Shown: positions 22,180-35,400, counted from the first letter of the stretch. The stretch: DNA of 64,000 nt from Delphinus delphis (GCF_949987515.2 NC_082689.1:3662001-3726000), one strand, 5' to 3'. The notes: generated by a model from the sequence alone, not told the origin. Made by a program: numbers and translations.

Positions 22180-25100
22180 TTTCTCTTTCTGACTTCACTC
22201 TGTATGACAGACTCTAGGTCCATCCACCTCACTACAAATAACTCAGTTTCATTCCTTTCTATGGCTGAGTAATATTCCATTGTGTATATGTGCCACATCT
22301 TCTTTATCCATTCATCTGTTGATGGACACTTAGGTTGCTTCCATGTCCTGGCTATTGTAAATAGTACTGCAATGAACACTGTGGTACATGACTCTTTTTG
22401 AATTAAGGTTTTCTCAGGGTATATGCCCAGTAGTGGGATTACTGGGCAGTATGGTAGTTCTATTTCTAGTTTTTTAAGGAACCTCCATACTGTTCTCCAT
22501 AGTGGCTGTATCAGTTTACATTCCCACCAACAGTGCAAGAGGGTTCCCTTTTCTCCACACCCTCTCCAGCATTTATTGTTTGTAGATTTTCTGATGATGG
22601 CCATTTTGACAGGTGTAGTTTTGATTTACATTTCTCTAATGATTAGTGATGCTGAGCATCCTTTCATGTGTTTGTGGCAATCTGTATATCTTCTCTGGAG
22701 AAATATCTATTTAGGTCTTCTGCCCAATTTTGGATTCGGTTGTTTGTTTTTTTGATGCTGAGCTGCATGAGGTGCTTGTAAGTTTTGGAGATTAACCCTT
22801 TGTCAGTTACTTCATTTGCAAATATTTTCTCCCATTCTGAGGGTTGTCTTTTCGTCTTGTTTATGGTTTCCTTTGCTGTGCAAAAGCTTTTAAGTTTCAT
22901 TAGGTCCCAATTGTTTATTTTTGTTTTTATTTCCATTTCTCTAGGAGGTGGGTCAGAAAGGATCTTGCTGTGATTTATGTCAAAGGGTGTTCTGCTTATG
23001 TTTTCCTCTAAGAGTTTTATAGTGTCTGGCCTTACATTTAGGTCTTTAATCCATTTTGAGTTTATGTTGTATGGTGTTAGGGAGTGTTCTAATTTCATTC
23101 TTTTACATGTACCTGTCCAGTTTTCCCAGCACCACTTATTGAAGAGGCTGTCTTTTATCTATTGTATATTCTTGCCTCCTTTATCAAAGATAAGGTGACC
23201 ATATGTGCATGGGTTTATCTCTGGGCTTTCTATCCTGTTCCATTGATCTATCTTTCTGTTTTGGTGCCAGTACCATACCATACCATACAGTCTTGATTAC
23301 TGTAGCTTTGTAGTATAGTCTGAAGTCAGGGAGCCTGATTCCTCCAGCTCCGTTTTTCGTTCTCAAGATTGCTTTGGCCATTCAGGGTCTTTTGTGTTTC
23401 CATACAAATTGTGAAATTTTTTATTCTAATTCTGTGAAAAATGCCATTGGTAGTTTGATAGGGATTGTATTGAATCTGTAGATTGCTTTGGGTAGCACAG
23501 TCACTTTCACAATGCTGATTCTTCCAATCCAAGAACATGGTATGTCTCTCCATCTGTTTGTATCATCTTTAATTCCTTTCATCAGTGTCTTATAGTTTTC
23601 TGCATACAGGTCTTTCTTCTCCTTAGGTAGGTTTATTCCTAGGTATTTTATTCTTTTTGTTGCAGTGGTAAATGCGAGTGTTTCCTTGATTTCTCTTTCA
23701 GATTTTTCATCATAAGTGTATAGGAATGCAAGAGATTTCTGTGCATTAATTTTGTATCCTGTCACTTTACCAAATTCATTGATTAGCTCTAGTAGTTTTC
23801 TGGTTGCATCTTTAGGATTCTCTATGTATAGTATCATATCATCTGCAAACAGTGACAGCTTTACTTCTTCTTTTCCGATTTGGATTCCTTTTATTTATTT
23901 TTCTTCTCTGATTGCTGTGGCTAAAACTTCCAAAACTATGGTGAATAATAGTGGTGAGAGTGGGCAACCTTGTCTTGTTCCTGATCTTAGAGGAAATGGT
24001 TTCAGTTTTTCACCACTGAGAACAATGTTGGCTGTGGGTTTGTCATATAAGGCCTTTATTATGCTGAAGTAAGTTCCCTCTATGCCTACTTTCTGGAGGG
24101 TTTTTGTCATAAATAGGTGTTGAATTTTGTCAAAAGCTTTTTCTGCATCTATTGAGATAATCATATGATTTTTTTCCTTCAGTTTGTTAATATGGTTTAT
24201 CAAATTGATTGATTTGCATATATTGAAGAATCCTTGCATTCCTGGGATAAACCCCACTTGACCATGGTGTATGATCCTTTTAATGTGCTGTTGGATTTTG
24301 TTTGTTAGTATTTTGTTGAGGATTTTTCATCTATGTTCATCAGTGACATTGGCCAGTAGTTTACTTTTTTTGAGACATCTTTATCTGGTATCAGGGTGAT
24401 GGTGGCCTCATAGAATGAGTTTGGGAGTGTTCCTCCCTCTGCTATATTTTGGAAGAGTTTGAGAAGGATAGGTGTTAGCTCCTCTCTAAATGTTTGATAG
24501 AGTTTGCCTGTGAAGTCCTCTGGTCCTGCATTTTTGTTTGTTGGAAGATTTTAAATCACAGTTTCAATTTCAGTGCTTGTGATTGGTCCGTTTATATTTT
24601 CTATTTCTTCCTGGTTCAGTCTCAGAAGGTTTTGCTCTTCTAAGAATTTGTCCATTTCTTCCAGGTTGTCCATTTTATTGGCATATAGTTGCTTGTAGTA
24701 ATCTCTCATGATCCTTTGTACTTCCGCTGTGTCAGTTGTTACTTCTCCTTTTTCATTTCTATTAGAAATGAATTTCAATTCTATTGATTTCAGTCTTCTC
24801 CCTTTTTTTCTTGATGAATCTGGCTAATGGTTTATCAATTTTGTTTATCTTCTCAAAGAACAAGCTTTTAGTTTTATTGATGTTTGCTATTGCTTCCTTC
24901 ATTTCTTTTTCATTTCTTTCTGCTCTGATGTTTATGATTTCTTTCCTTCTGCTGACATTTGGGTGCTTTTGTTCTTTTTTCTCTAATTGCTTTAAGTGTA
25001 AGGTTAGGTTGTTTATTTGAGATTTTTCTTGTTTCTTGAGGTAGGATTGTATTGCTATTAACTTCCCCCTTAGAACTGCTTTTGCTGCTTTCCATAGGTT

Positions 25101-26170
25101 TTGGGTCATCATGATTTCATTGTCATTTGTTCCTAGGTATTTTTTTATTTCCTCTTTGATTTCTTCAGTGATCTTTTGGTTATTTAGTAGCGTATTGTGT
25201 AGCCTCCATGTGTTTGTATATTTACAGTTTTTTTTCCTGTAATTGATATCTAGTCTGATAGCATTGTGGTTGGAAAAGATTCTTGATATGATTTCAATTG
25301 TCTTAAATTTACCAAGGTTTGACTTGTGACCCAAGATATGGTCTATCCTGGGGAATGTTCCATGAGCACTTGAGAAGAAAGTGTATTCTATTGTTTTTGG
25401 ATGGAATGTCCTATAAATATCATAAGTCCCTCTTGTTTAATGTGTCATTTTAGGCTTGTGTTTCCATATTTATTTTCATTTTGGATGATCTGTCCATTGG
25501 TGAAAGTGGGGTGTTAAAGTCCCCTACTATTATTGTGTTACTGTCAATTTCCCCTTTTATGGCTGTTAGCATTTGCCTTATATATGGAGGTGCTCCTATG
25601 TTGGGTGCATAAATATTTACAATTGTTATATCTTCTTCTTGGATTGATCCCTTGATCATTATGTAGTGCCCTTCTTTTCCTCTTGTAATAGTATTTATTT
25701 TATTTTATTTATTTATTTTTGCGGTACGCAGGCCTCTCACTGTCGTGGCCTCTCCTGTTGCGGAGCACAGGCTCTGGACGCGCAGGCTCTGCGGCCATGG
25801 CTCACAGGCCCAGCCACTCCATGGCATGTGGGATCTTCCCGGACCAGGGCACGAACCTGTTTCCCCTGCATTGGCAGGCAGACTCTCAACCACCGCGCCA
25901 CCAGGGAAGCCCTATTTTAAAGTCTATTTTGTCTGATATGAGAATGGCTACTCCAGCTTTCTTTTGATTTCCATTTGCATGGAATATCTTTTTCCATCTC
26001 CTCACTTTCAGTCTGTATGTGTCCCTAGGTCTGAAGTGGGTCTCTTGTAGACAGCATATGTACGGGTCTTGTTTTTGTGTCCATTCAGCCAGTCTATGTC
26101 TTTTGGTTGGAGCATTTAATCCAATTACATTTAAGGTAATTATAGATATGTATGTTCCTATTACCATTTT
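22180..26170 (-). pseudogene. L1 ORF2 remnant (endonuclease / reverse transcriptase)
   Basis: Reading on the minus strand from 26,170: endonuclease start with TKRHRLAEWTQKQDPYICCL and LQETHF; after the SINE, the endonuclease GDFNTPLS motif (about 25,500); reverse-transcriptase text [12 protein letters not shown] and [11 protein letters not shown] (about 23,960-24,170); the FADD active-site motif near 23,840; and the C-terminal [18 protein letters not shown] (about 22,260-22,320). The frames are split into at least eight pieces by stops and frameshifts plus the SINE. Such enzymes copy L1 RNA into DNA at nicked target sites; this copy is dead. Confidence 0.9.
25703..25912 (-). mobile_element. 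Whale-type CHR SINE nested in L1 ORF2, minus strand
   Basis: Reverse copy of the cetacean SINE: GCGGTACGCAGGCCTCTCAC, TTGCGGAGCACAGGCTCTGG, head CGCCACCAGGGAAGCC. The second L1 in this window reads straight through the corresponding site (about 52,970), which defines the empty state. Short duplication TATTTTA at 25696-25702 and 25913-25919. Confidence 0.95.
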
Positions 26171-26199
26171 CTTAATTGGTTTGTGTTTGTTATTGTAGG

Positions 26200-27050
26200 T
26201 CTTTCCTTCTCTTGTGTTTCCTGTCTAGAGAAGTTCCTTTAGCATGTGCTGTAAAGCTGGTTTGTGGTGCTGAATTCTCTTAACTTCTGCTTATCTGTAA
26301 TGGTTGTAATCTCCATCAAATCTGAATGAGATCCTTGCTGGGTGGAATAATATTGGTTGTAGTTTCTTCCCTTGCATCACTTTAAATATGTCCTGCCACT
26401 CCCTTCTAGCTTGCAGGGTTTCTACTGAAAAATCAGCTTTTAACCTTATGTCGATTCCCTTGTATGTTATTTGTTGCTTTTCCCTTGCTGTTTTTAATAT
26501 TTTTTCTTTGTATTTAATTTTGATAGTTTGATTAATATGTGTCTCGGCATGTTTCTCTTTGGATTTATCCTGTATGGTACTCTCTGTGCTTCCTGGACTT
26601 GACTATTTCCTTTCCCATGTTAGGGAGGTTTTTGACTATAATATCTTCAAATATTTTCTCAGACCTTTTCTTTTTCTCTTCTTCTGGGACCCCTATGATT
26701 CGAATGTTGGTGCATTTAATGTTGTCCCAGAGGTCTCTGAGACTGTTCTCAATTCTTTTCATTCTTTTGTCTTATTCTGCTCCCTGGCAGTTATATCCAC
26801 CATTTTATCTTCCAGCTCTTTTATCCATTCTTCTGCCTCAGTTATTCTGCTATTAATTCCTTCTAGAGTATTTTTAATTTCAGTAATTGTGTTGTTCATC
26901 ACTATTTGTTTGCTCTTTAGTTCTTCTAGATCCTTGTTAAATGCTTCTTGTATATTCTCCATTCTGTTTCTGAGATTTTGGATCATCTTTACTATCATTA
27001 CTCTGAATTCTTTTTCAGGCAGGTTGCCTATTTCATCTTCATTTATTTAG
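26200..27050 (-). pseudogene. L1 ORF1 remnant
   Basis: The minus strand encodes a coiled-coil-like N-terminal part (EEWIKELEDKMVDITAREQN, about 26,759-26,998) and RRM-type text (NIRIIGVPEEE, about 26,690). ORF1p is the RNA-binding chaperone of L1. The frame is broken. Confidence 0.85.
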
Positions 27051-27539
27051 TCTTGTAGGTTTTTACCTTGTTGCCTGTAATATTTTTTTTTGCTGTTTCT
27101 TTTTCTTTTTTTTTTTTTTTTTTGATGGGTGGTGTTATATTCCTGTCTTACTGGTTGTTTGGCCTGAGACGTGCAGCAGTGGAGTTTGCAGGCAGTTGGA
27201 TAGAGCTGGGTCTTGGTGCTGAGATGAGGACCTCTGGGATGAATCATTCCGATTGATATTCTCTGGGGTCTGAGGTTCTCTGTTAGTCCAGCGGTTTAGA
27301 TTCAGAGCTCCCACCACAGGATCTTGGGCCCGACCTCCAGCCTGGGAACCAAGATCTCGCAAGCTGGTTGCTGGTTGCTTTCCGTCCCCTTAGGCGTCCA
27401 TGGTCCCCCACCGGTGCCTGGTAGGTGCCTTAGTTGTGAGGAGACGTGAATTCCACATCTTCCTAGTATGCCCTCTTGATTCCGCCCCCTGAAGAGTTGA
27501 TTTATAAGTTAACAACCCAAAGGCAAGAGGGAGTCAGGC

Positions 27540-28330
27540 ACAGGGAGACCTGAGGGAGGAGGGTTCTGGGTTTGGAGTAGAGCTGGGTCTTCTGAGTCTG
27601 ACACATTGAGTCTGGCATGTTGGAGAACGAGCAAGGTGGCTAGTGGGCCTGGAGCACACCGGGGAGGGGTGATTCGGAATTGCAGCCCTGGTTGGAGAAG
27701 ACAGAGGATGTGGAGAAGAGAGGGTGGGTTTGGACTTCTTTTGGGAGCAGAGTCAATAAGACTTGCTTACGAATTAGACACACGGGGAAGGAAAGGGTGT
27801 TAAATGGCTGATGAGATGCCTTTTACTGTGATGAGGGCAAATGAGGGAGAAATGGTGTTTTTGGTGTGCCATTTGCTTCTTTTTAGAAACGGGTAGTAAA
27901 ATCAAGAATTCCCTCACATGCATCATAATTTGGGATGCCAGTTGAACGTCTGAGTCAAAATGTCAAGAAGGCAGTTGAAGTTCAGGGCAGTGACTGGGGC
28001 TAAGGGTATAGAGCTGGCACTTGGGGAGAGCATAGGATATTCTAAGCCACGGGTCCAAAGGAGATAACCTAGCTTGCGAGTGTACACAGAGAAGGGAAAG
28101 GAGGTTAGAATAGACCTCTCAGCACACTGACAGTTAGATGGTGAGCAGAGGAGAGGGGCCCAGGCAGAGTCTGAGAAGGAACATCTGGAACAAATAGAAG
28201 AGAACCAGGAGAGAATATGGTATCTTGGAAAGTATGAAAAGCAGCTATTTCAAGAAAATAAGCATGTTCAGCTGTGTTGAATGCTGCTGAAATGAGGGCA
28301 GGGGAAATCTTGAGAAGATTCGTGCAGATG
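27540..28330 (+). repeat. Ancient interspersed repeat, family uncertain
   Basis: Phrases such as AGAAGGCAGTTGAAGTTCAGG, GAGAACCAGGAGAGAATATGG and GTTGAATGCTGCTGAAATGAG belong to an old mammal-wide repeat that I recognise but cannot name with certainty. Heavily diverged. Confidence 0.5.
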
Positions 28331-31300
28331 TTGACAGGCGTATTAGGTGGACTCAGCAGCCAGGAACAGAATCCCCATATCATATTAGCTTTGCCTATAA
28401 AGATATTTTTTATCCCCACCTCACAGGAAATCCAGAGCATGGGCTGTAGGGTCAGTCAATTAGATGGTTGAATGATGTCATCAAAGACCAGGTGCTCTTC
28501 ATCTCTCTGTGCTATTTTCAGTGTGGGCTCCACCCTCAGGTTGGTAATGAGATGGTCCCCTCACTTGGACACGGCAATATTTAATGGAAAAGGAAGACCA
28601 TCTCTTTCTGTGGCTCTCTCGGGAGTGACAGCGTGTTTCCCAGCAGCTCCCCCCCGCCCGAATTCCAATGTTTAGAATTGGCTGAGGTGGCCTTCCTTGA
28701 GCCAATCATTTGCAAGATGACTGACATTACTCCCAGACAAACAAGCCCACTTCCCTTAGGCCCATGACGTGAAGGTCAGTGGGGCTCTGGTCAGGGGGAT
28801 GGGGGCTGACTGTATTCATTGCTGTGCGTGCGTAGGTTTGTGAGTGTGTGTCCACGACAGAGCAATGTGCCATTTAACAAACGTGTGTACTTCACCCAAT
28901 GCCGTAATCTTTATTCTTCTAAATTAACTCCTGATAGTTTCCAAAGCAAAACAGAGCAGCAGAAACAAAGTTCTATAGTTTTCATTAAGGAAAGCACTTG
29001 AACTAATGGCGCTTCCTGACATTTCCTGTCTATTGTGGTTCCCTCACTGTGGTCCAGGAAAAGTCATGACTGTCAACTTAACTGTATCAGCAAGGCAGCT
29101 GCTTCGCTGCATCTCTCACCGTGGGTGTCAGTGGTCCGTGCCCCACGCCTAATTCCCCACCTTCCGAATGTTTCTGGTGGCCTTAACTCAGCCCTGCACC
29201 AGACCTAATGCTCGTGACCATGGCAATGCTTGGAAAACAGTAGGTGAAAAAAGACTTCAAACATTTCTCCATCGTTGTTTTTCTCTACTTTAGTGAGGTA
29301 AGAGAGGGATTCGGTGTTAGAGTGTTTGGCCCTTATTTATGTACAATAAATAGTTGGTTAGATTTCCCACCTCATCAAGGGAATTTATGCTACTCATGAT
29401 AAGACACAACTTCAGGATAATAAAAATAAGTATTAATCATTTCCAGAAACAAAAACTTATGCACACTTTATACTATTCAGAATAAGGGTCCTAAATTAGA
29501 ATATATTCTAATTCTGTTTTATTGTCTTCCACTTTATTCTATTCATTTTATTCCATATTAGAATACATTCAGAAAACTGTTTCCTTCTGTGGGATTGCCC
29601 TGGGAAAGGCTTGAGCTGAGACTGGGTCTGTTTAGCATCCAGCTCTAACCAAATGGCCAAACAGCTTTGATTTGTAAAGTAAATGTCTGAAGGGAATTTA
29701 CATGAGCGGCTCTCAAGTCCCTGCCACAAATGAATCACACAGGGGCAGTCTTTCCTTGGCGACCAGAATGCAACATATATATCAGCTCAAATTCTCATCC
29801 TGATTTCAGTTTCAAAATGAAAACCCGTCTTCACTGAAAGGATGCTGACACGCAGGCTCTTGTTAGTTTCCTGGTCCTCAAAGAGCTCTCTGAGATGGAA
29901 ATTCGCCGTCCGCTTCGAGTCCACGCTCCTGTCCCTGTAGCCATCGGATTTGACATTCTCATGCCTTTTAAGGGAACACTCGGCCGCTGGAAGTGGTCCA
30001 GTCTGCACACATGGATCCCATTCCCTGCCATGTGGCAGCACGGCCTCGCCAGCGTGGCAGAGAGGAGGCTAAAAATAGCAGGCGGGGTGAAGCAGGCTTC
30101 GCTGCGACAGCCATTCTCAGCTGCTGTGAAAATATAGGAACCGCTGCTGGGTCTCGCTGGGACTCTGTGATTCCCTTGTTTGGCAGAAGTTGCTACTCCA
30201 ACCCCACCCCAAGTTAATTTTTGCTTTTCAGAGAAGAGCTTCACCAGCATGGGGCTCTCAGGCCACGCCCTCTTGTAATCGCCGTGACAGTGAGGCTCAT
30301 GCCTTCCTAGGCTTCTGGGCCCTGGGGTCCCCACCCTTCAAAGTGGACAGAATGGGACAGTGCGGAGGAAAGGTGTCCTTTCAAAGCAGCCAAAGCAGCC
30401 ACCATGATGCATCAGAGACCTACCCTCAGTCCCAGCCCCCATATCTGTTTGGAGCTCATTCAGTATGTGGGGTAGGTGGTCTCATGGACACACATACCTT
30501 CAAGGCCTGGCAGGTTTCATAGGTGAGCAAGGCCAGGGGAGGGACTGCTAGGGCTTGGGGTGTGGAGGGGGGAATGTCCACCTTACAGGCATTCGGGTTT
30601 ATAGCTTTAATACGCTGCTATACCAAGTCAACTCGGGCCACCACTTGGCAATCTCCTGTTTAGAGGCACTGCGTTAAAATTCATTGTTGCTGTGTCTGTT
30701 CTGCTGTATATGACTATGCAAGACGTTGAGCTGTGGCCTGGAAATACACCCCAACTTGACCTCAGAATCATTGGATGTGACCCCAACAGGAGGACAGAGC
30801 AGATGACAAGGTCTGCAGGTCTAATGGTGAATGCGTGCCTGACCGTGAGAGTTGTCAGAATTGTCTGAAGATTCCTTATGTTCAGCAAGGCTGTTTTCAC
30901 AGAGAACAAACAGAGTCCATGATACAATGCAGGGAGTGTCCTGGAGGGCATTCAGGGTCTCGAGGAAAGAGGAGGCCGACCTGTCACATGAGCCAAATGC
31001 TTAAGATGTTATCATAAATGAAGTGCCTGGAGGAAGAAGCTTCTGGAAGGGAAGCTCAGACCTGCTCCTCCTTCTCACTCCAGCCTTGGGGATTTTTCCC
31101 CTTTTGGTCATCATCATACCTAGTAATTACAAAATCCAAACAGCTCTAAGAGCAGTCATGCTGGCGTGCATGGGGGTACGTGTGAGTCTGACAACTGTTT
31201 TGGTGCGTGCCGTCAGACCCTCAGGGCTGGGGCTGTGTGTGCGTCGCTCAGCTGGACTCTGTGTTGACAGCAGTGGAAACGCTGGAGTCGTCTTCTGTCT

Positions 31301-31337
31301 GGTCACGTAGGGGAGACAGACACGCACACAATAATCG
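28331..31337. other. Intergenic, mostly unrecognised
   Basis: No gene recognised. A 20-nt perfect palindrome lies at 29494-29513. Open frames of up to 167 codons (29,831-30,334, minus) have no recognisable domain. Confidence 0.55.
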
Positions 31338-31346
31338 CAGTGCAAA

Positions 31347-31683
31347 TGAGCTTATCTACAAAGCAGAAGTAGAGTTACAGACGTAGAAAATAGACTTATG
31401 GTTACGGGCGGTAAGGGTGGGGAGGGATAAATTGGGAAGTTGGGATTGACACATACACAGTACTATGTATAAAACAGATAACTAATAAGGACCTACTGTA
31501 TAGCACAGGGAACTCTACTCAATATTCTGTAATGGCCTATTTGGGAAAAGAATCTAAGAAAGAGTGGGTATATGTTTGTGTATAACAGATTCACTGTCCT
31601 ATACACCTGAAGCTAACACAACATTAGTTTGTTAAACATAACTAACATAAATCAACTATACCCCAATAAAAATTAAAAACAAA
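31347..31683 (+). mobile_element. L1 3' UTR fragment, plus strand
   Basis: L1 3' tail with polypurine tract (GGTAAGGGTGGGGAGGGATA) and ATACCCCAATAAAAATT end. Short flanking duplication CAGTGCAA at 31338-31345 and 31691-31698. Confidence 0.88.
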
Positions 31684-31710
31684 ATATTCTCAGTGCAATA
31701 TGGCAAAAGT

Positions 31711-31829
31711 TTTTTTTTTTTTTTCACTGTACAGCAAAGTGAATCAGTTATATATATACATATATCCCCTCTGTTTTGGGTTTCCTTCCCATTGAGGTCA
31801 CCACAGAACACTGAGTAGAGTTCCCTGTG
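31711..31829 (-). mobile_element. L1 3' tip, strongly truncated, minus strand
   Basis: T-run followed by the reverse L1 3' tail (CACTGTACAGCAAAGTGAATC to AGTAGAGTTCCCTGTG). Possible duplication GGCAAAAG / GGCAAGAG around it. It lies directly beside the preceding L1 fragment. Confidence 0.85.
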
Positions 31830-32182
31830 GGCAAGAGCTTTGATAAAGGCATGCACGCGATGGACACACCGCTGCCATCGGGCCCTGAGAAAGGCGGTAG
31901 GACGAGAAAAAGAAACACCTTGGCCCTGGCTCTTAAATAGCATTTAGAGGCCAATGTACAGACAAGATACAAGATATTTGTTCCAATGGAGGTAAGAACG
32001 CTGTGTGTCCGGGAGCGTGTGCAAACACTTGATGGCTTTGGAGAGAAGTCAGTGTTCAGGGGACGTGAACTTTGTTATTGCTGGACCTTCCTGAGATGGT
32101 AGAGATGAGGCTGGACTGAAAGCCAGCTAGTACGTCTTCAAGGGCCCTGCTGTCACTCAAAAGAGTGTGTGTTTAATACCTT

Positions 32183-32210
32183 CAGTGTCCTCTGAAGGCA
32201 GAGGACACTG
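32183..32210. repeat. Perfect 12-bp stem-loop
   Basis: Arms CAGTGTCCTCTG (32183-32194) and CAGAGGACACTG (32199-32210) around AAGG. Short; no context suggests a terminator or miRNA. Confidence 0.85.
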
Positions 32211-32344
32211 TCTTGAAATGTAAGCAGGGAAATGACACGATTATATCTCAGCACAGCTGGACAATCTCCTCCCACTTTCTGTTGTTGAGAACTGTTAGGT
32301 TTATGTCAAGGGGAGCAGGGAGGTAGGAAAGGAGCCTATTAACA

Positions 32345-32445
32345 GCTCTTTATTTTGTAGGCAGCGCAATGGAGGCTCAGAGAGGTTTTGTGATCACCCT
32401 TAGCCACACAGCTGCTAGTGGACAAACTGGCTTTTGAATTCAACA
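32345..32445 (+). repeat. MIR-like relic
   Basis: GCAATGGAGGCTCAGAGAGG followed by CCACACAGCTGCTAGTGGAC is MIR core text. Confidence 0.65.
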
Positions 32446-35400
32446 TGGTCTGAAAGTCTGTCTTGACTTCTTGTCCTCTTTGCCTGTTTTCCTTTTGGCC
32501 TATTTATTGTTCTATTTGAAAGATTTCTTTACGTATTAAGTGACTTTCACAGATGCTGCCAATTTTTAAAGTACTCACCATTTTCCTTTCATTTATGAGG
32601 CTCTACACTTTTCTGAACTCATATCTACCTTTATTTTCCCTTATAAACTTCATCTTCGCTACCATACTTATAAATGAAATCTCTATTTCAGGTTATAAAA
32701 CTGTGTGTTAGATGCTGCTTGGCCATCTGCCCAGGCCCTGGGCCCCTTCTATGACAACTGCTCTGTGACCTGATCCCCCCAGCCCCAGGGTCAGAAGCCA
32801 TATCTCACTCAAGGAACCACAGCAAAGGGAAAAATCCCCAGACCAACTGTTAACCAGTAGAAGCAAAGTGGTTTTGATCGTTGCATTAGGCAGCCAGGGG
32901 CTTAAGAATGGCTGGCTCAGAGATGTCCTGCAGCGGCACAGACACCACAGGTACCACAAACGGAAGTTGAGAGGCAGCTCACCAAGTGTCTGTAGCCAGG
33001 GAAAACCCAGGGCTCGTGAACAGAGGCCTTAGGTCGCTCAGCATCTCGGTCATCCTTGGGCCCGAGAACCAAGTGTCTGACCCCAGCTCTAAGTGGCCTG
33101 CATGTGGAGAAAGAGAGTCCTCTGGAAATGGGGCCACAGCAGCAGCAGCACCATGGCATCACGTGGCTGCCCAGCCTCCCCCCTCTCCTGGCAGGATGCC
33201 CAGACCAGGAGCACATCTTCCTCTTTGCTTAATGCAGGGCATGGCAGAAGTGGTGCCTCGTCCGTCTTCTGTTTCTTGACTCTGACACCTCAGAGTTTTG
33301 GTTTCTTTTCCTTTCGGTAGGGTCTGGAAGAGTGCCTTACTTGGTGAAACATGCAGGAGCATGGCTGTTTGTAAGTTTCACAAGCAGCCCAGAAGCCTTT
33401 CTGAAGAAGCTCCGGACTAGATAGTGTGAGGCTATATCTTATCGCTTGTTCATGAGAGGTTTTCTCATTCATCACTGCGCACAGTCTCCTCCCACACGCT
33501 CTTTACATCGTCCAATTAGACTCTTCATCCTCCGCTTCTTCCCTGCTTCCCAAACTTTTCCCCTGTGTCTTCTGAGTCATGGCTACCATCAGCAAACTCC
33601 CCTTGTAATGTCAATAAAGTTTTCAGAGTGATTTTTTTTGTTCTCCTATTTGCCTTACTTGAAGACTGGTTTTCTGCTCTGGGGAATGCTCTCTGCTTCC
33701 ATTCTTTCAAGGGTTTTTTTTTTTTTTTTTTTTGAATCCCATTGATGCCAGTGCCGGAGGATGAGTTTGCTGTCTTTGCTCCCCATCACCACCTCCCGGG
33801 GCTGTTACTGCCCTGCCCCCAACCTCACGAGAACGCCTCCCTTCCATCTGATTTGTTGTCATCTGCCCACCTCTTCATCACTGTCTTCACCGCAGTCTCC
33901 TCCGTCCTAATAACTGTGACCACTCTCAGAGGTGGCAGAGTTGATCCTCAGAGCATGTCCCAATAAATAACCTTTCTGCCAGCAAATCTCCACCTCAGAT
34001 ACAGGTCTGGTGTCCCTGACCTGTGGCAGTCAGGAAGCACCCAGTGGTCGCGTACCAGGAAAGAGATCTGGTGAGCAGGTGTCTGACTTTTTCAGTGAAA
34101 TGCTCTGTATGTAATGCATTACCTCTTCTGAGCCAAAAACATTTGAGTAAAACTATAACATAGGAATATCAGTTCAAAGTTGGTGTGGACCCAAAGCAAA
34201 GACCCTTTTCCCATGCAGATGGGAAAAGCTCAAGGTCGGAGGTCAGTGGGGGTGAAGAAAGCAGACATTTGGGTTCCAGGAATGTTTGTGTATAACTCTT
34301 GTTCCTAATCATTCCATGAGTCTTTGGGAGTGAGGGTTTGGATTAGTTCATGTGTGTGTCCCTCGTGACCCACAGGACCTCTTACTCAACGCGTATGCAT
34401 GGAACGGAGAATGAATGTGTGCATGCTGGCTGCTTGGCAGTGAAGGCTATTAGGACATCTCTCGGGACACATGCGGCTATGTGCCAATGTCCCGCTGAGG
34501 GCAAAACTGCCTCAACCACCAAGGCTTCCAGCTTCCAAACCCTTGCTTATTCAAAGGCAGGGAGCCAAAGTGTTTGATTGGATGCCAACTTGAGGACATT
34601 GCCTGGTCTCCCCTCTAAACTGGAGGTCAGAGGGTCCATGTAGACCATTTGAAGGGTCCTTCAGTGGGTTCATCTTTGTCAAGTAAAGCATTCGAGTTTG
34701 AATTGCCATCTTATTTCATTACTGTCTTTCTGCCCTTTTCAGCTTTATTCCCTAATCCTCCATCTTTCAATTATTTTTATTTTAATCCTCTTGAATCATT
34801 TCAAAACTTTGTGTCATTTTTAAGTCCTTTTTAATAGCATCTTTGTTGTTCATAATCTCAGTTTATGCTGCTTCATTTTTCCTTTTCAAATGTAAAAGCT
34901 TTTTAGGTTGTTTATTTACTCTTTCCATTTCTTCCAAAATTTACTTTGTAAACTTCAGACCTTGGATCTTTTAAATTTATTTTTACAGCTATTCGCTTAT
35001 TTTCTTTAAAGACTTTTGAGTTTATCATAAGACAAACACATGGAACCAGCATATGGGGACCAGCTGTGAGGCCCTTATGTGTGCCTTTGGTCCAACATAG
35101 CCTGTCCTCCCCAAACGCTCCGTGGACATGAGGGAACTGTGAAGAGCCAGTGACAACCCCCCAGGGGATGGAGTCACCACAGAATCCCATGGAGATTGGA
35201 GGCATCCCCATCCCCTTGACGATTGTAAAGACTCTCCTTTGGAAACAGCTCCTGTCATAGTAGTAAGTGCAAGGTGACAATGCCACCTAGGTCCCCAGTC
35301 ATGAACCAGCTGTTTCCCAGCCCACCTAGCCACCCACCTAGTCAGATGTGCTCAGCATCACTCCATCATTCAGTGGAATATTTGGGTCAACACAAGCAGG

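Larger units (their letters stand above)
21775..27490 (-). mobile_element. Near-full-length L1 element, minus strand, decayed
   Basis: About 5.7 kb. From left to right: 3' UTR (21,775-22,180), ORF2 region (about 22,180-26,170), ORF1 region (about 26,200-27,050) and 5' UTR (about 27,050-27,490), all in reverse. Many frameshifts and stops interrupt both ORFs. Flanks near 21,756-21,774 (ATTTATTAGTTCAAACA) and 27,500-27,516 (ATTTATAAGTTAACAAC) look like a mutated target-site duplication. A whale SINE (25,703-25,912) sits inside ORF2. The element is not mobile by itself. Confidence 0.93.
31830..35029. other. Intergenic, mostly unrecognised
   Basis: Apart from a MIR relic near 32,345-32,445, a 12-bp perfect stem-loop at 32183-32210 and a T-run near 33,715-33,733, nothing is recognised. 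No gene supported. Confidence 0.55.

Noticed and set aside
24762..25334. 190-codon minus-strand frame as a possible gene
   Set aside because: It is part of L1 ORF2 between endonuclease and RT, not a host gene.
26559..27050. 163-codon plus-strand open frame
   Set aside because: Antisense shadow of the first L1's ORF1.
29831..30334. 167-codon minus-strand open frame
   Set aside because: No recognisable domain, and overlapping frames of similar length on the other strand; chance in GC-rich DNA.
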